From NCBI RefSeq assembly GCF_007483665.1, contig NZ_VIQO01000001.1, positions 496,001 through 560,000 on the forward strand: a DNA stretch of 64,000 nt, given 5' to 3'. Under the pieces are notes generated by a model that was not told the origin of the DNA, did not search any database, and saw only the letters and a list, made by a program, of their open reading frames with translations. The stretch's first letter is position 1. The number at the start of each line of letters is the position of its first letter. Made by a program: the position numbers and the translations under genes. This DNA comes from Catellatospora sichuanensis (GTDB lineage: Bacteria > Actinomycetota > Actinomycetes > Mycobacteriales > Micromonosporaceae). This document shows positions 24,944-35,109 of this stretch, piece by piece.

Positions 24944-25196
24944 ACAGCACCAGCGCGAAGCCGAACACCAGGTCCTCGACGGGGGCGTACGCGACGCGCA
25001 GGCCCGTGATCGCCTCGGGCGCGTAACGGACCACCCCGCGCCCGGTCAGCACCCCGTTGCTGAGCAGCTGGAACACCAGCACGATCGGATAGGTCGCCCA
25101 GAACACCGGGCTCAGCAGCACCCGGGTGCGCAACACCAGCAGGTCGACCGCCACCGCACCGGCCAGGCCGAGCACAGCGGCCGCGGTGTAGGTCAC
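24888..25196 (-). CDS. crtYd: Lycopene cyclase subunit (CrtYd type)
   Basis: The protein has about 102 residues with three membrane helices and belongs to the actinobacterial split lycopene cyclase, homologous to the second half of fungal CarRA cyclases. FWATYPIVLVFQLLSNGVLTG and the conserved PVEDLVFGFALVLFTLSLWVW are the family marks (the P-E-D-x4 motif). With CrtYc it closes lycopene ends into beta rings. GTG at 25196 overlaps the CrtYc stop by four bases (GTGA). Its 3' end overlaps the mannosyltransferase gene by 56 bases on the opposite strand. No crtE, crtB or crtI cluster is in the window. Confidence 0.85.
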   Translation of the reverse strand: MTYTAAAVLGLAGAVAVDLLVLRTRVLLSPVFWATYPIVLVFQLLSNGVLTGRGVVRYAPEAITGLRVAYAPVEDLVFGFALVLFTLSLWVWTGRRRRSARP

Positions 25197-25510
25197 GAGC
25201 GCCCGGCCCGGTCCAGCACCTTGCGCACGGCCTCGAAGCCGAGGATCGCGCACAGCGGCACCGCCAGGAAGAACAGCAGCTCCTCCAGCGGCATCCCGCC
25301 GGGCAGCCATACGCCCAGCACCTGGTCATGGTCGAAGGACCAGTGTCCGGCCGCGATCGCGGCGAGGTCCCACGCACCGAAAACCAGCACCACGGGCACC
25401 GCGACTCCCAGCAGCCGCCGCCACTGGCGCAGCACCCCGACCCGCAGCACCGGCTCCAGCCACAGCGCGCACAGCAGGCAGCCGAGCAGCACCGCCAGGT
25501 ACGCGTACAC
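25193..25510 (-). CDS. crtYc: Lycopene cyclase subunit (CrtYc type)
   Basis: The protein has about 105 residues with three membrane helices. YAYLAVLLGCLLCALWLEP opens the first, and GGMPLEELLFFLAVPLCAILGFEAV carries the conserved P-L-E-E-x-L-F-F motif of the family. It pairs with CrtYd to form the heterodimeric lycopene beta-cyclase. GTG at 25510 follows the stop of the Rv2175c-like gene (25513-25515) by two bases. All three genes therefore appear co-transcribed, which is odd for a pigment enzyme next to a kinase substrate. The first residues differ among relatives, so the start is moderately sure. Confidence 0.85.
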   Translation of the reverse strand: MYAYLAVLLGCLLCALWLEPVLRVGVLRQWRRLLGVAVPVVLVFGAWDLAAIAAGHWSFDHDQVLGVWLPGGMPLEELLFFLAVPLCAILGFEAVRKVLDRAGRS

Positions 25511-25512
25511 CG

Positions 25513-25878
25513 TCAGAAGGCCACGGCCTGGGCCCGGCGCTTCACCTCGCGGGCCTTGTCGCCGCCCAGCGCCGCCGCGGGCGTCCCCGGAAGCGTGTCG
25601 TCGGCGGTGTAGAGCCACCGCACGGCCTCATCGTCGTTGAACCCGGCGTCGCGCAGCAACGTCAGCACGCCGGGAAGGTGCTTGAGCACGATGTCGTTGG
25701 CCACCAGCTCCGCAGGCACCTGGCGCACGCCCTCATGGCGTACGGCCAGCAGCGAGCCGTCCTTGATCAGCTGGTGCACCTTGAGGATCGACAGGCCGAG
25801 GCGCTCGGCCACGTCCGGCAGGGGCAGCCAGGTCGTGGGTGCGTCGGTCGTCGAGTGCGAAGTTTCGGCCACCTCCAC
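25513..25878 (-). CDS. Rv2175c family DNA-binding protein
   Basis: The protein has about 121 residues. TWLPLPDVAERLGLSILKVHQLIKDGSLLAVRHEGVRQVPAELV is a winged-helix-like binding segment, and the family ending AREVKRRAQAVAF is intact. In M. tuberculosis Rv2175c is the substrate of the neighbouring kinase PknL, which controls its DNA binding. The same pair is here: the PASTA kinase starts 800 bases away, read divergently. Thr residues near the N-terminus (TSHSTTDAPTTW) are candidate phosphosites, an inference. GTG at 25878 is chosen; GTG 25872 and ATG 25918 are other options. The gene starts an operon with crtYc and crtYd. Confidence 0.85.
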   Translation of the reverse strand: MEVAETSHSTTDAPTTWLPLPDVAERLGLSILKVHQLIKDGSLLAVRHEGVRQVPAELVANDIVLKHLPGVLTLLRDAGFNDDEAVRWLYTADDTLPGTPAAALGGDKAREVKRRAQAVAF

Positions 25879-25956
25879 ACCTTGCCACGTCGCCGACCGG
25901 GCCCACCACCGCATCCCCGTCCCGGCCGCCGTGGCGGCCGAGGAGAGGAGCCTTTG

Positions 25957-26598
25957 ATGAATCCCTGGCAGATGATCAAGCGGGAGATCGACGGCGCACG
26001 CCGTTCGCTGCGCTACGACCTCGCCCGGCGCCGGATGAAGGGCGACACCGCCGAGATGCCCGCGGTCGGTGACGGGCCGGACCCCCAGCCGCCCCGGGCC
26101 CGCCATCGTGTCGTGCTCGCCACAGGCGCGCTGGTGCTGGCCTCGGTCGGGGTCGGCGGCTACTACGCGATCGCGGCCGGGGTGGACGCCCTGCTCGGCG
26201 ACGAGCGCCTGCCCGGTGCCCTGCCGCACGTGACCGTGCCCGCGGGCTCCGCGGAGCCGGTGCCGTGGCGGCAGACGAACGCGACACCCAGTCCCACCGA
26301 TCGGGTGAAAGACGCACCGGCCGGCCAGATCGTCACGCCGGGTCCCAGCCCGCGGCGCACGCCCTCGCCCACGCCGACCCCGTGCGACTGCGAGTCGTCG
26401 CCGACACCCTCACCGTCGCACAAGCCGTCGCCGTCGCCCTCACCGAGCCCGTCGCCCTGCCCCAGCCCGTCCGTCTCGGCGTCCACGTCCGCTTCGGCGT
26501 CCGCGCCGGCATCGGCGTCCGCGATCGTGATGCCGGACACCTCGCACCCGGTTGATCCGGTCCCGCCGGACACCCACAAGGACCCGGTGACCCCCTGA
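25957..26598 (+). CDS. Membrane protein with a long Ser/Pro-rich exterior tail, unknown function
   Basis: The protein has 213 residues. A basic cytoplasmic part (KREIDGARRSLRYDLARRRMKG) comes before one membrane helix at about residues 52-72, followed by a long exterior tail. Roughly residues 110-190 are low complexity, alternating Ser, Pro and Thr (repeats of PSPSPS), then PVDPVPPDTHKDPVTP. Such tails often act as cell-wall spanning spacers. ATG at 25957 has an excellent site (AGGAGAGGAG). The gene lies between Rv2175c-like and pknL-like genes, divergent from the former, and ends 84 bases before the kinase start. It might be a kinase partner, which is inference only. Confidence 0.75.
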   Translation: MNPWQMIKREIDGARRSLRYDLARRRMKGDTAEMPAVGDGPDPQPPRARHRVVLATGALVLASVGVGGYYAIAAGVDALLGDERLPGALPHVTVPAGSAEPVPWRQTNATPSPTDRVKDAPAGQIVTPGPSPRRTPSPTPTPCDCESSPTPSPSHKPSPSPSPSPSPCPSPSVSASTSASASAPASASAIVMPDTSHPVDPVPPDTHKDPVTP

Positions 26599-26668
26599 CA
26601 TGCAGCAGAAACACCCGATCGCGACGCGATCGCACGCGCGGGTGTACGACGCAGGCCGTCGGCTGACT

Positions 26669-26674
26669 TAGACT
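26669..26674 (+). promoter_or_regulatory. -10 element of a leaderless promoter before the PknL-like kinase gene
   Basis: TAGACT fits TANNNT and ends eight bases before the ATG at 26683. No obvious -35 or Shine-Dalgarno is seen. Confidence 0.5.
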
Positions 26675-26682
26675 GCGCTGCG

Positions 26683-28668
26683 ATGGACACTCAGGTCGCC
26701 GATCCACTACTCGGCACACTCGTCGACGGGCGCTACCGCATCCGCGGTCGCGTAGCTCGTGGTGGCATGGCGACCGTCTACACAGCAGTGGACGAGCGCC
26801 TGGAGCGCACCGTCGCTCTGAAGATCATTCACCCGGCGCAGGTACGCGATGCCGCCGGCCAGGCGTTCAGCCTCGACCGCTTCACCGACGAGGCCAAGAC
26901 CATCGCCCGGCTGACCCATCCCAACGTCGTGGCCGTCTACGACCAGGGCATCCACGCCGGCCTGCCCTACCTGGTGATGGAGTACGTGCGCGGCCGCACG
27001 CTGCGCGACATCCTCGCCGAGCGCCGCCGGCTCACCCCGGTCGAGGCACTCGCCGTGATGGAGCAGGTGCTGGCGGCGCTGGCCGCGGCACACCGCGCCG
27101 GCCTGGTGCACCGCGACGTCAAGCCCGAGAACGTGCTGGTCGCCGAGGCGCCCACCGGCGGCAGCCACAATCTCATCGACGCCGTCGCGAAGGTGGCCGA
27201 CTTCGGCCTGGCCCGCGCCGTCGAGGCCAGCGCCGACGACGCCAGCGGCGGGCAGCTCATGGCGACCGTCGCCTACGTCGCCCCCGAACTGGTCACCGAC
27301 GGCCACGCCGACCCGCGCAGCGACGTGTACAGCGCCGGGATCGTGCTGTTCGAGATGCTCACCGGCCGCGTGCCCTACGACGCCGAGCGCCCCGTCGAGG
27401 TGGCCTGGCAGCACGTGGACCGGGACGTGCCGCCACCGTCACGCATCGTCGCGGGCCTGCCCCCGGCGCTGGACGAGCTGGTCGCCTCCGCGACCCGCCG
27501 CTCCCCCGGCGGCCGCCCCACCGACGCCGGCGCGCTGCTGGCGGCCGTGCAGGCGGCCCGGGAGAACGTCACCGCGAGCACCACCACGCAGCGGATGCGG
27601 CCGGTGGCGCAGGAGACCGTCGTGGTCAGCCACGTCGTGCCCCACGAGCGCCCGTCCTGGGCCCGGCTGCCCGACGCGCAGCCCGCGCCGCGCTCGCGCC
27701 GCCGCGCCCCGGCGCCGGCCCCGAGCAGCCCGGTCGACCGGATCAAGGCGAAGTACCGGCAGCTGATGGCCGACCCGCGGGGCCGCACGGCGCTGACCGC
27801 CGGCGCGGTCGTGCTGGTACTGCTGGTGCTGACCGGCGGCTGGTGGCTCGGCTTCGGCCGCTACGAGGTGACGCCGCAGCTGTTGAACCTGACCAAGGAC
27901 CAGGCGATCACCACGCTGACGAACGCGGGCCTGAAGTACGAGTACCTGGAGCCGCAGTACCGCGAGGACGTGCCCAAGGACGTCGTGCTCGTGCAGAATC
28001 CGACGCCCGGACAGCGGGTGGTGCGCGGCGGCACGGTGGTGCTGACACTGTCCGCCGGTCCCGAGCGTTACCTGGTGCCCGACGTGATCGGCAAGTCCTG
28101 GGAGCTGGCCGTCGCCGACCTGCAGGCCGCGCCGCTGAAGCTGAAGGCGGTGAAGCTCGCGGAGAAGTACGACGACCTCGCCCCGAAGGGAACCGTGCTG
28201 TCGACCGATCCCAAGGCCGACACCGAAGTCAAGCCCGGCACCGAGGTCAAGGTCGTGGTCAGCAAGGGCAAGGCCCCGCTGAGCGTGCCGTTCGTCGAGG
28301 GCAAGTCGATCGCCGAAGCCACCGACATCCTGCAGAAGATGGGCCTGCGGGTGGTCGTAGAGCGGGTGGAATCCGACAAGCCGTTCGATATCGTGGTAAA
28401 GCAGACACCCGCCAACGGCGCCGGCGCGGAGCCCAACGACGAGGTGAAACTGCAGGTCAGCAACAATCAGAACCTCAAGGCCATGCCGGAGGTGCGCAAC
28501 GCGCGCTGCGGCGACGCCGAGGGTCTGCTGGCCTCGTTGGGGCTGCAGGTCGAGGTCCGCGGGGTGCTCGGCGACAAGAACTGGTTCAAGGTCGTGAACC
28601 AGGACCCCGCCCCGAACACGGCGGTACAGCAGGGACAGCACGTGGTGATCGAATGTCAGCTGGGATGA
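26683..28668 (+). CDS. PASTA-domain Ser/Thr protein kinase (PknL/Stk1 type)
   Basis: The protein has 661 residues. The kinase domain covers about 15-275: GRVARGGMATVYTA (Gly loop), the Lys of VALKII (about 47), HRDVKPENVL, the ADFG loop and VAPE, so all catalytic parts are intact. A basic, Pro-rich linker leads to one membrane helix (about 370-388). About four PASTA repeats outside the membrane follow (about 390-661), which in relatives bind peptidoglycan fragments. By position it corresponds to PknL (Rv2176), and the Rv2175c-type substrate gene is nearby. Its stop overlaps the endonuclease gene start (ATGA), an unusual coupling of a kinase and a repair enzyme. Confidence 0.94.
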   Translation: MDTQVADPLLGTLVDGRYRIRGRVARGGMATVYTAVDERLERTVALKIIHPAQVRDAAGQAFSLDRFTDEAKTIARLTHPNVVAVYDQGIHAGLPYLVMEYVRGRTLRDILAERRRLTPVEALAVMEQVLAALAAAHRAGLVHRDVKPENVLVAEAPTGGSHNLIDAVAKVADFGLARAVEASADDASGGQLMATVAYVAPELVTDGHADPRSDVYSAGIVLFEMLTGRVPYDAERPVEVAWQHVDRDVPPPSRIVAGLPPALDELVASATRRSPGGRPTDAGALLAAVQAARENVTASTTTQRMRPVAQETVVVSHVVPHERPSWARLPDAQPAPRSRRRAPAPAPSSPVDRIKAKYRQLMADPRGRTALTAGAVVLVLLVLTGGWWLGFGRYEVTPQLLNLTKDQAITTLTNAGLKYEYLEPQYREDVPKDVVLVQNPTPGQRVVRGGTVVLTLSAGPERYLVPDVIGKSWELAVADLQAAPLKLKAVKLAEKYDDLAPKGTVLSTDPKADTEVKPGTEVKVVVSKGKAPLSVPFVEGKSIAEATDILQKMGLRVVVERVESDKPFDIVVKQTPANGAGAEPNDEVKLQVSNNQNLKAMPEVRNARCGDAEGLLASLGLQVEVRGVLGDKNWFKVVNQDPAPNTAVQQGQHVVIECQLG

Positions 28669-29504
28669 CGAACGCGGTGGGCGCGCACGCGCCGACGGCC
28701 GGCGGGCTGGCCAAGGCCGCCCTGGCCTACATCGACGCGGTCTCGGCCGGAGCGGTGCAGGTCTACGTGGGCAACCCGCGGGGCTGGGCCCGCCCGGCCG
28801 GCGACCCGCGCCAGGACGAGGCCTTCACCGCCGGCTGCCACACCCGGCAGGTCCCGTCGTACGTGCACGCCTCGCTGCTGGTGAACATCGGCTCCCCCAC
28901 CGCCGCGACGGTGGAGCAGTCCCGCGAGGTGCTGGCGCACGCGCTGCTGCGGGCCGCGGCGATCGGCGCGCACGGGGTGGTCTTCCACGCCGGCTCCTCG
29001 GTCGACGCCGAGCACACCCCGGCGGCGATGCGCCAGGTCCGCGAGGTGCTGCTGCCCCTGCTGGACGCGCTGCCCGACGACGGCCCGCGGCTGCTGGTCG
29101 AGCCCAGCGCGGGCGGTGGGCGCTCGCTGGCGGCCCGGGTGGAGGACCTGGGGCCGTATCTCGACGCGGTGGACCGCCACCCGCGGCTGGGCGTGTGCTT
29201 CGACACGTGCCACGCCTGGGCGGCCGGGCACGACCTGGCCAAGCCGGGCGGCATGACGCTCACCCTGGACTCCCTGGTGGAGGTCTGCGGTCCGGACCGG
29301 CTGGGCCTGGTGCACGCCAACGACTCCAAGGACCCGTTGGGGTCCACCAGGGACCGGCACGAGGCCATCGGCAAAGGCATGATCGGCTCGGAGGCGTTCG
29401 CCGAGATGTTCCGCCACCCGGCCGTCGCCGGTGTGCCGATCATCGTCGAGACACCCGGTGAGACGCACGCCGCTGACATTTCCCTGCTCAGGGGCTTGCG
29501 CTAG
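28665..29504 (+). CDS. Endonuclease IV family protein (AP endonuclease 2 superfamily)
   Basis: The protein has about 279 residues and a TIM barrel of the xylose isomerase/endonuclease IV superfamily. Typical metal-binding segments are GVVFHAGSS, LLVEPSAGGGRS, VCFDTCHAWAAGHD, VHANDSKDPLGSTRDRHEAIG and PIIVETPGE. These match endonuclease IV, which cuts DNA at abasic sites, so the DNA-repair call is well supported. ATG at 28665 overlaps the kinase stop in ATGA; ATG at 28653 is also in frame. After the gene come the iron boxes and the bfd-bfr pair. Confidence 0.9.
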   Translation: MTNAVGAHAPTAGGLAKAALAYIDAVSAGAVQVYVGNPRGWARPAGDPRQDEAFTAGCHTRQVPSYVHASLLVNIGSPTAATVEQSREVLAHALLRAAAIGAHGVVFHAGSSVDAEHTPAAMRQVREVLLPLLDALPDDGPRLLVEPSAGGGRSLAARVEDLGPYLDAVDRHPRLGVCFDTCHAWAAGHDLAKPGGMTLTLDSLVEVCGPDRLGLVHANDSKDPLGSTRDRHEAIGKGMIGSEAFAEMFRHPAVAGVPIIVETPGETHAADISLLRGLR

Positions 29505-29513
29505 GTATTTCCT

Positions 29514-29547
29514 TTAGGGCACCCTTACTGAGGCAAGGCTTGCTTGA
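29514..29547. promoter_or_regulatory. Two overlapping IdeR/DmdR-like iron boxes before bfd
   Basis: The 19-base windows 29514-29532 (TTAGGGCACCCTTACTGAG) and 29529-29547 (TGAGGCAAGGCTTGCTTGA) each match about 12 of 19 positions of the iron box TTAGGTTAGSCTAACCTAA. They lie 39-72 bases before the bfd start. IdeR is known to act on iron storage genes in related bacteria; the match here is moderate. Confidence 0.45.
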
Positions 29548-29585
29548 TCGGAGCCTCACTCCTCCAGTGCCGAAGGGTCCCTGCT

Positions 29586-29774
29586 GTGTTCGTTTGCATC
29601 TGTGAACGGGTTCGTGAGTGCGAAGTGCGCTCGGTGATCCGAGCGGGCGCACGCTGCGAGGACTCCGTCGGCCAGGCATGTGGCGCGGGGACCGGATGCG
29701 GTTCCTGCATCGACCGCATCTACGACCTGATCGACGAGGAGAACGCCGACACGCTCGTGTCTATCGGTACATAA
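29586..29774 (+). CDS. bfd: Bacterioferritin-associated ferredoxin-like [2Fe-2S] protein
   Basis: The protein has 62 residues. It has the BFD-like Cys pattern: CIC at the start (VFVCICERV) and CGAGTGCGSC in the middle, so four Cys can hold a [2Fe-2S] cluster. Bfd passes electrons to bacterioferritin to release stored iron. GTG at 29586 is chosen because it begins the conserved domain and AAGGG lies nine bases upstream. The bacterioferritin gene follows 57 bases later, an intact bfd-bfr pair. Iron-box-like sequence lies upstream. Confidence 0.9.
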   Translation: MFVCICERVRECEVRSVIRAGARCEDSVGQACGAGTGCGSCIDRIYDLIDEENADTLVSIGT

Positions 29775-29831
29775 ACGGACAACCCGCGTAGATTACCCCC
29801 TATACGAGTTCCCGTGGGGGGTTAGTTCACC

Positions 29832-30311
29832 ATGCAAGGCGACGCCCGAGTCATAGAGTTCCTGAACGAGCAACTGACCGCCGAGCTCACCGCGATCAAC
29901 CAGTACTGGCTGCACTACCGCATGCAGGAGAACTGGGGATACACGAAGCTCGCGAAGTACACCCGGCACGAGTCGATCGACGAGATGAAGCACGCCGACC
30001 GCCTCGCCGAGCGGATTCTGTTCCTCGACGGCCTGCCGAACTTCCAGAAGCTCTTCGCGCTGCGCATCGGTGAGACCGTCAAGGAACAGTTCGAGTGCGA
30101 CATGAAGGTCGAGGTCGAGGCCGTGGAGCGGCTGCGCCTCGGCATCGAGTACATGCGCTCGGTCGGTGACGTGACCTCGGCCAACATCTTCGAGGACATC
30201 CTCAAGGACGAGGAGCACCACATCGACTACCTGGAGACTCAGCTCGCCCTGATCGCGAGTCTCGGCGAGGGCCTCTACCTCCAGAACGTCACGGAACACC
30301 CGGAACCCTGA
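29832..30311 (+). CDS. bfr: Bacterioferritin
   Basis: The protein has 159 residues, as usual, and forms the 24-subunit iron store. Ferroxidase-centre residues are all present: Glu18, Glu51, His54, Glu94, Glu127 and His130; Met52 is the haem ligand. GGGGGG-rich sequence (GTGGGGGGTTAG) before the ATG at 29832 may serve as the ribosome site and also pairs with ACCCCC near 29796. A TAGATT sequence upstream could be its own -10, so bfr may be transcribed alone as well as with bfd. A strong terminator follows at 30342-30371. Confidence 0.95.
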   Translation: MQGDARVIEFLNEQLTAELTAINQYWLHYRMQENWGYTKLAKYTRHESIDEMKHADRLAERILFLDGLPNFQKLFALRIGETVKEQFECDMKVEVEAVERLRLGIEYMRSVGDVTSANIFEDILKDEEHHIDYLETQLALIASLGEGLYLQNVTEHPEP

Positions 30312-30341
30312 CCGGGTCTCAGACTTGCCGAAGAACGTGGA

Positions 30342-30371
30342 ACGGGCCGGTGCCGTATCGCACCGGCCCGT
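30342..30371. terminator. Bidirectional intrinsic terminator between bfr and vapC
   Basis: ACGGGCCGGTGC (30342-30353) pairs with 30360-30371 over 12 bp with a six-base loop. It lies between convergent genes. Confidence 0.8.
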
Positions 30372-30407
30372 CACGTGTCCGGGGGCTCGCCGACAGGTAA
30401 GGCCGGC

Positions 30408-30815
30408 TCAGCCGGGTGGGACGATCCATCGCTGCCGCAGGGCCGGTGCGACGGTGGCGATGTCCGCGAAATCGCGGTCGTTGTGCACCAGCACCGCATC
30501 GTGGTGGACGGCCACCGAGGCGATGACCAGATCCGGGAGGGGCTTGCGTCCCATCCCGCGGTCGAACAGCTCCTCCTGCAGATCCACGGCACCGATCAAC
30601 ACTGCATCAGCGGTCTCCAGCCAGACACAGTGCTCACGGAGGTAGGCCCTGAGGATCTTGTGCTCGGCACGGTTGCGCGCCGAGTACAAGATCTCGAGTT
30701 CCACCATGGCGCAGGTGGCCAGCAGGCCCGTCACTGCCAGCGTCTCGAAGGCGCGGCCCGCCTTCTCGTCGCGGCGTGCGAGCTCGTGGGCAGACTTGTC
30801 CGCGAGGAAGAGCAT
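30408..30815 (-). CDS. vapC: VapC toxin, PIN domain ribonuclease
   Basis: The protein has about 135 residues and is a PIN-domain RNase that, in this family, cuts tRNA or other RNA. The acidic residues that hold the metal are seen in FLADKSAHE (Asp), MVELEILYSA (Glu), LPDLVIASVAV (Asp) and VHNDRDFADIA (Asp). ATG at 30815 overlaps the vapB stop by one base (TGATG), with GGAG just before; GTG at 30827 is the alternative. The operator upstream of vapB probably controls both genes. It is convergent with bfr. Confidence 0.92.
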   Translation of the reverse strand: MLFLADKSAHELARRDEKAGRAFETLAVTGLLATCAMVELEILYSARNRAEHKILRAYLREHCVWLETADAVLIGAVDLQEELFDRGMGRKPLPDLVIASVAVHHDAVLVHNDRDFADIATVAPALRQRWIVPPG

Positions 30816-31009
30816 CAGCTCCGCCACGCCTGCGCGCGATCCTCCTCGGTCAGCTCGAGATCGCGCAGTAGCTGCAAGTATTCCTCTGTACGGCGACGAG
30901 CCGCGGCGAGCCGCAATGCCTCGTTCACCGTGGCGACCTTCGTCGTCGTGCCCAGCTCGGCGGACGCCTCAGCCAGTGCCTCGTCATCGATGTCGATCAC
31001 AGTACGCAT
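30815..31009 (-). CDS. vapB: VapB antitoxin
   Basis: The protein has 64 residues. It has the ribbon-helix-helix opening MRTVIDIDDEALAEASAELG, then TTKVATVNEALRLAAARRR, and an acidic C-terminal tail that should wrap the VapC active site. It is expected to repress its own operon with VapC. GGGG (in AGGGGTAGGCC) precedes the ATG. The promoter and an 11-bp-arm operator lie 14-52 bases upstream and overlap the stop codon of the threonine aldolase gene. Confidence 0.92.
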   Translation of the reverse strand: MRTVIDIDDEALAEASAELGTTTKVATVNEALRLAAARRRTEEYLQLLRDLELTEEDRAQAWRS

Positions 31010-31022
31010 GGCCTACCCCTGA

Positions 31023-31054
31023 CGCTTGATATCAAATCCGCTCCGATAAAGATA

Positions 31055-31061
<7 letters not shown>
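31023..31061. promoter_or_regulatory. Operator-like inverted repeat upstream of vapBC
   Basis: CGCTTGATATC (31023-31033) and GATATCAAGCG (31051-31061) are perfect 11-bp arms with a 17-base spacer. The right arm overlaps the aldolase stop codon. On the leftward strand TTGATA-17 bases-TTGATA gives a plausible promoter within it. GATATC half-sites would suit VapBC autoregulation. Confidence 0.7.
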
Positions 31062-32086
<1,025 letters not shown>

Positions 32087-32165
32087 GCCTCGTTCCTACC
32101 GCATCACGCCGGGTGGACGCCGACCGGCCCGGATCCCGGGACAGCGGCGTTTGGCGATCAACCCC

Positions 32166-32171
32166 TACGCT
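32166..32171 (+). promoter_or_regulatory. -10 element of a leaderless promoter
   Basis: TACGCT fits TANNNT and ends seven bases before the ATG at 32179. No Shine-Dalgarno is seen. Confidence 0.5.
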
Positions 32172-32178
32172 GCTCGCC

Positions 32179-32790
32179 ATGACCGACGCTCCGACGCCAG
32201 TTCGCACCTCCCGCCGCCGGATGTGGCTGGCCGTCGCCCTGGTCGGCCTCATCGCCCTGGGCGTCTCGGCGTGGCAGGTCACGGCGCGCTCCCACACGCT
32301 GGATCACGGCGCGTTCGGCGGGGCGGCGCGGGGCGGCACTAGTTACGTCGCCGCCGACTACGAGGAGATCCGCCACCCGTTCCAGGCCGGCGCTCGGCAT
32401 GTGATCGCCTTCTCGGTGCACAATCCCGGCCCGCTGCCCGTCCGAGTCACCGGCATCCCCGACGAGAGCCTCATCTACGACATCGAGAAGGTCCTCGTGG
32501 CCGACGCCGCGGCGGTGGAGCGGTCCCGCTGCTTCTGTGAGGAGTCCGCCACCGCCTTCGCGCCGCTGGACGTCGGCGCAGGCGAGGACCTGCTGATCTT
32601 CCTGCACATCACGCTGGAGGAGCGGCCCTGGGAGGCGTGCGGCCGGGCCTGGTTCAAGACCATCCCGGTGCGGTTCAGCGTGCTCGGCACCGGGCGGCAG
32701 CAGCGGGTGCCGCTCGGCTATGCGATGGGGTTCCAGGTGCCCGGCACGGACTGCACCGTGGTGGGCACCTCGTCCTACTACGAGAACTGA
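32179..32790 (+). CDS. Membrane-anchored hypothetical protein
   Basis: The protein has 203 residues. A basic start (SRRRMW) and a hydrophobic segment at about residues 15-33 ([18 protein letters not shown]) anchor it in the membrane. The rest would lie outside. It includes a segment like an immunoglobulin-type sandwich ([20 protein letters not shown]) and several Cys ([22 protein letters not shown]) that may form disulfides. I recognise no family. ATG at 32179 is supported by a leaderless -10. The 200 bases after it hold G and C runs and a terminator in front of the convergent aroG. Confidence 0.7.
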   Translation: MTDAPTPVRTSRRRMWLAVALVGLIALGVSAWQVTARSHTLDHGAFGGAARGGTSYVAADYEEIRHPFQAGARHVIAFSVHNPGPLPVRVTGIPDESLIYDIEKVLVADAAAVERSRCFCEESATAFAPLDVGAGEDLLIFLHITLEERPWEACGRAWFKTIPVRFSVLGTGRQQRVPLGYAMGFQVPGTDCTVVGTSSYYEN

Positions 32791-32953
32791 CCGGCCCGGC
32801 CCTGGCACGGCTTCGAGCCGTCGACCCCGGGCTGCTGCCGTCGCACCCGCCCCCGCGGGGGCGGGGGGGGGCGGCGGGGGCGCCCCGGCGCCGCGCCCCC
32901 CCCCGGACGGGCCCGAGCAGGGCTTCGCGCCGTCTCCCCCGGGCGGCTGCCGC

Positions 32954-32980
32954 CGCACCGGCCCCGTCGGGGCCGGTGCG
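32954..32980. terminator. Strong terminator between a membrane protein gene and aroG
   Basis: CGCACCGGCCCC (32954-32965) pairs perfectly with 32969-32980 over 12 bp with a GTC loop. A related G/C hairpin with long G and C runs lies at about 32838-32910. The genes on either side are convergent. Confidence 0.75.
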
Positions 32981-32990
32981 ACGCGGCGGC

Positions 32991-34484
<1,494 letters not shown>

Positions 34485-34605
34485 TCAGCCTGCGCGAACG
34501 TGTCCCCGCCAGGGCGCGGCGTCGTTGATCGGATATGAGCGAGCACAGCGAGCGAATCATGTCGACGACAAGTCATGGCGACGACGAGCACCGCGAGGAG
34601 GAGGC

Positions 34606-35109
34606 ATGACCACCTTGCCGCGGCTGGGCGAGTACGCGCCGCACCGGACCGTGTCCGACATCGACCTCGAGGGGCACGTCGTGCCGGGGCTGACCGGGGA
34701 GTTCTTCCGCCGGTCCGAGGACGGGCGCACCGCCACCGTGGGGCTCTACCGCTACCTGGGCAGCGAGCTGTTCATGGCCTGGGGGTACGTCGGGGAGGAG
34801 CACTGCCGGTGGACGGCGTACCGGCGTACCGACGGGGTCTGGAGTGCACCGCATCCGGGCTGCCCGCGCGTGCGGCGCAGCGGCGAGCAGCTGGAACTGG
34901 ACCTGGACGGCGAGCGGATGGCCCTGCGCACCGCCGCCCGACCCGGCGGCACCGGATCGGGCGGTTGCGCTGTACCGCCGCCGGCCGTCCGCGACTCGTC
35001 GCACACAGCCGACAGCGGGTCCTCTCCGTCCGCCGGGTCGCCCCGGCAGCGGGTCTCTCAGCCGACCGCTTCGACCGTCGCCGCGACGGCGGCCTCGCGC
35101 CGTACGTAG
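34606..35109 (+). CDS. Hypothetical protein
   Basis: The protein has about 167 residues. Residues 1-115 look like a folded beta-rich domain with several Trp and Tyr (LYRYLGSELFMAWGYVGEEHCRWTAYRR). The remaining part is Gly/Ser/Pro-rich and might be the result of an altered reading end. ATG at 34606 has a strong site (GAGGAGG). The 3' end overlaps the convergent small membrane protein gene by 52 bases. I do not recognise the family. Confidence 0.55.
   Translation: MTTLPRLGEYAPHRTVSDIDLEGHVVPGLTGEFFRRSEDGRTATVGLYRYLGSELFMAWGYVGEEHCRWTAYRRTDGVWSAPHPGCPRVRRSGEQLELDLDGERMALRTAARPGGTGSGGCAVPPPAVRDSSHTADSGSSPSAGSPRQRVSQPTASTVAATAASRRT

Noticed and set aside
26380-26520. CRISPR-like or mini-satellite repeat
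   Set aside because: It is the coding sequence of a Ser/Pro low-complexity tail; units are short and irregular. The same holds for 42530-42700 in the GH5 linker.
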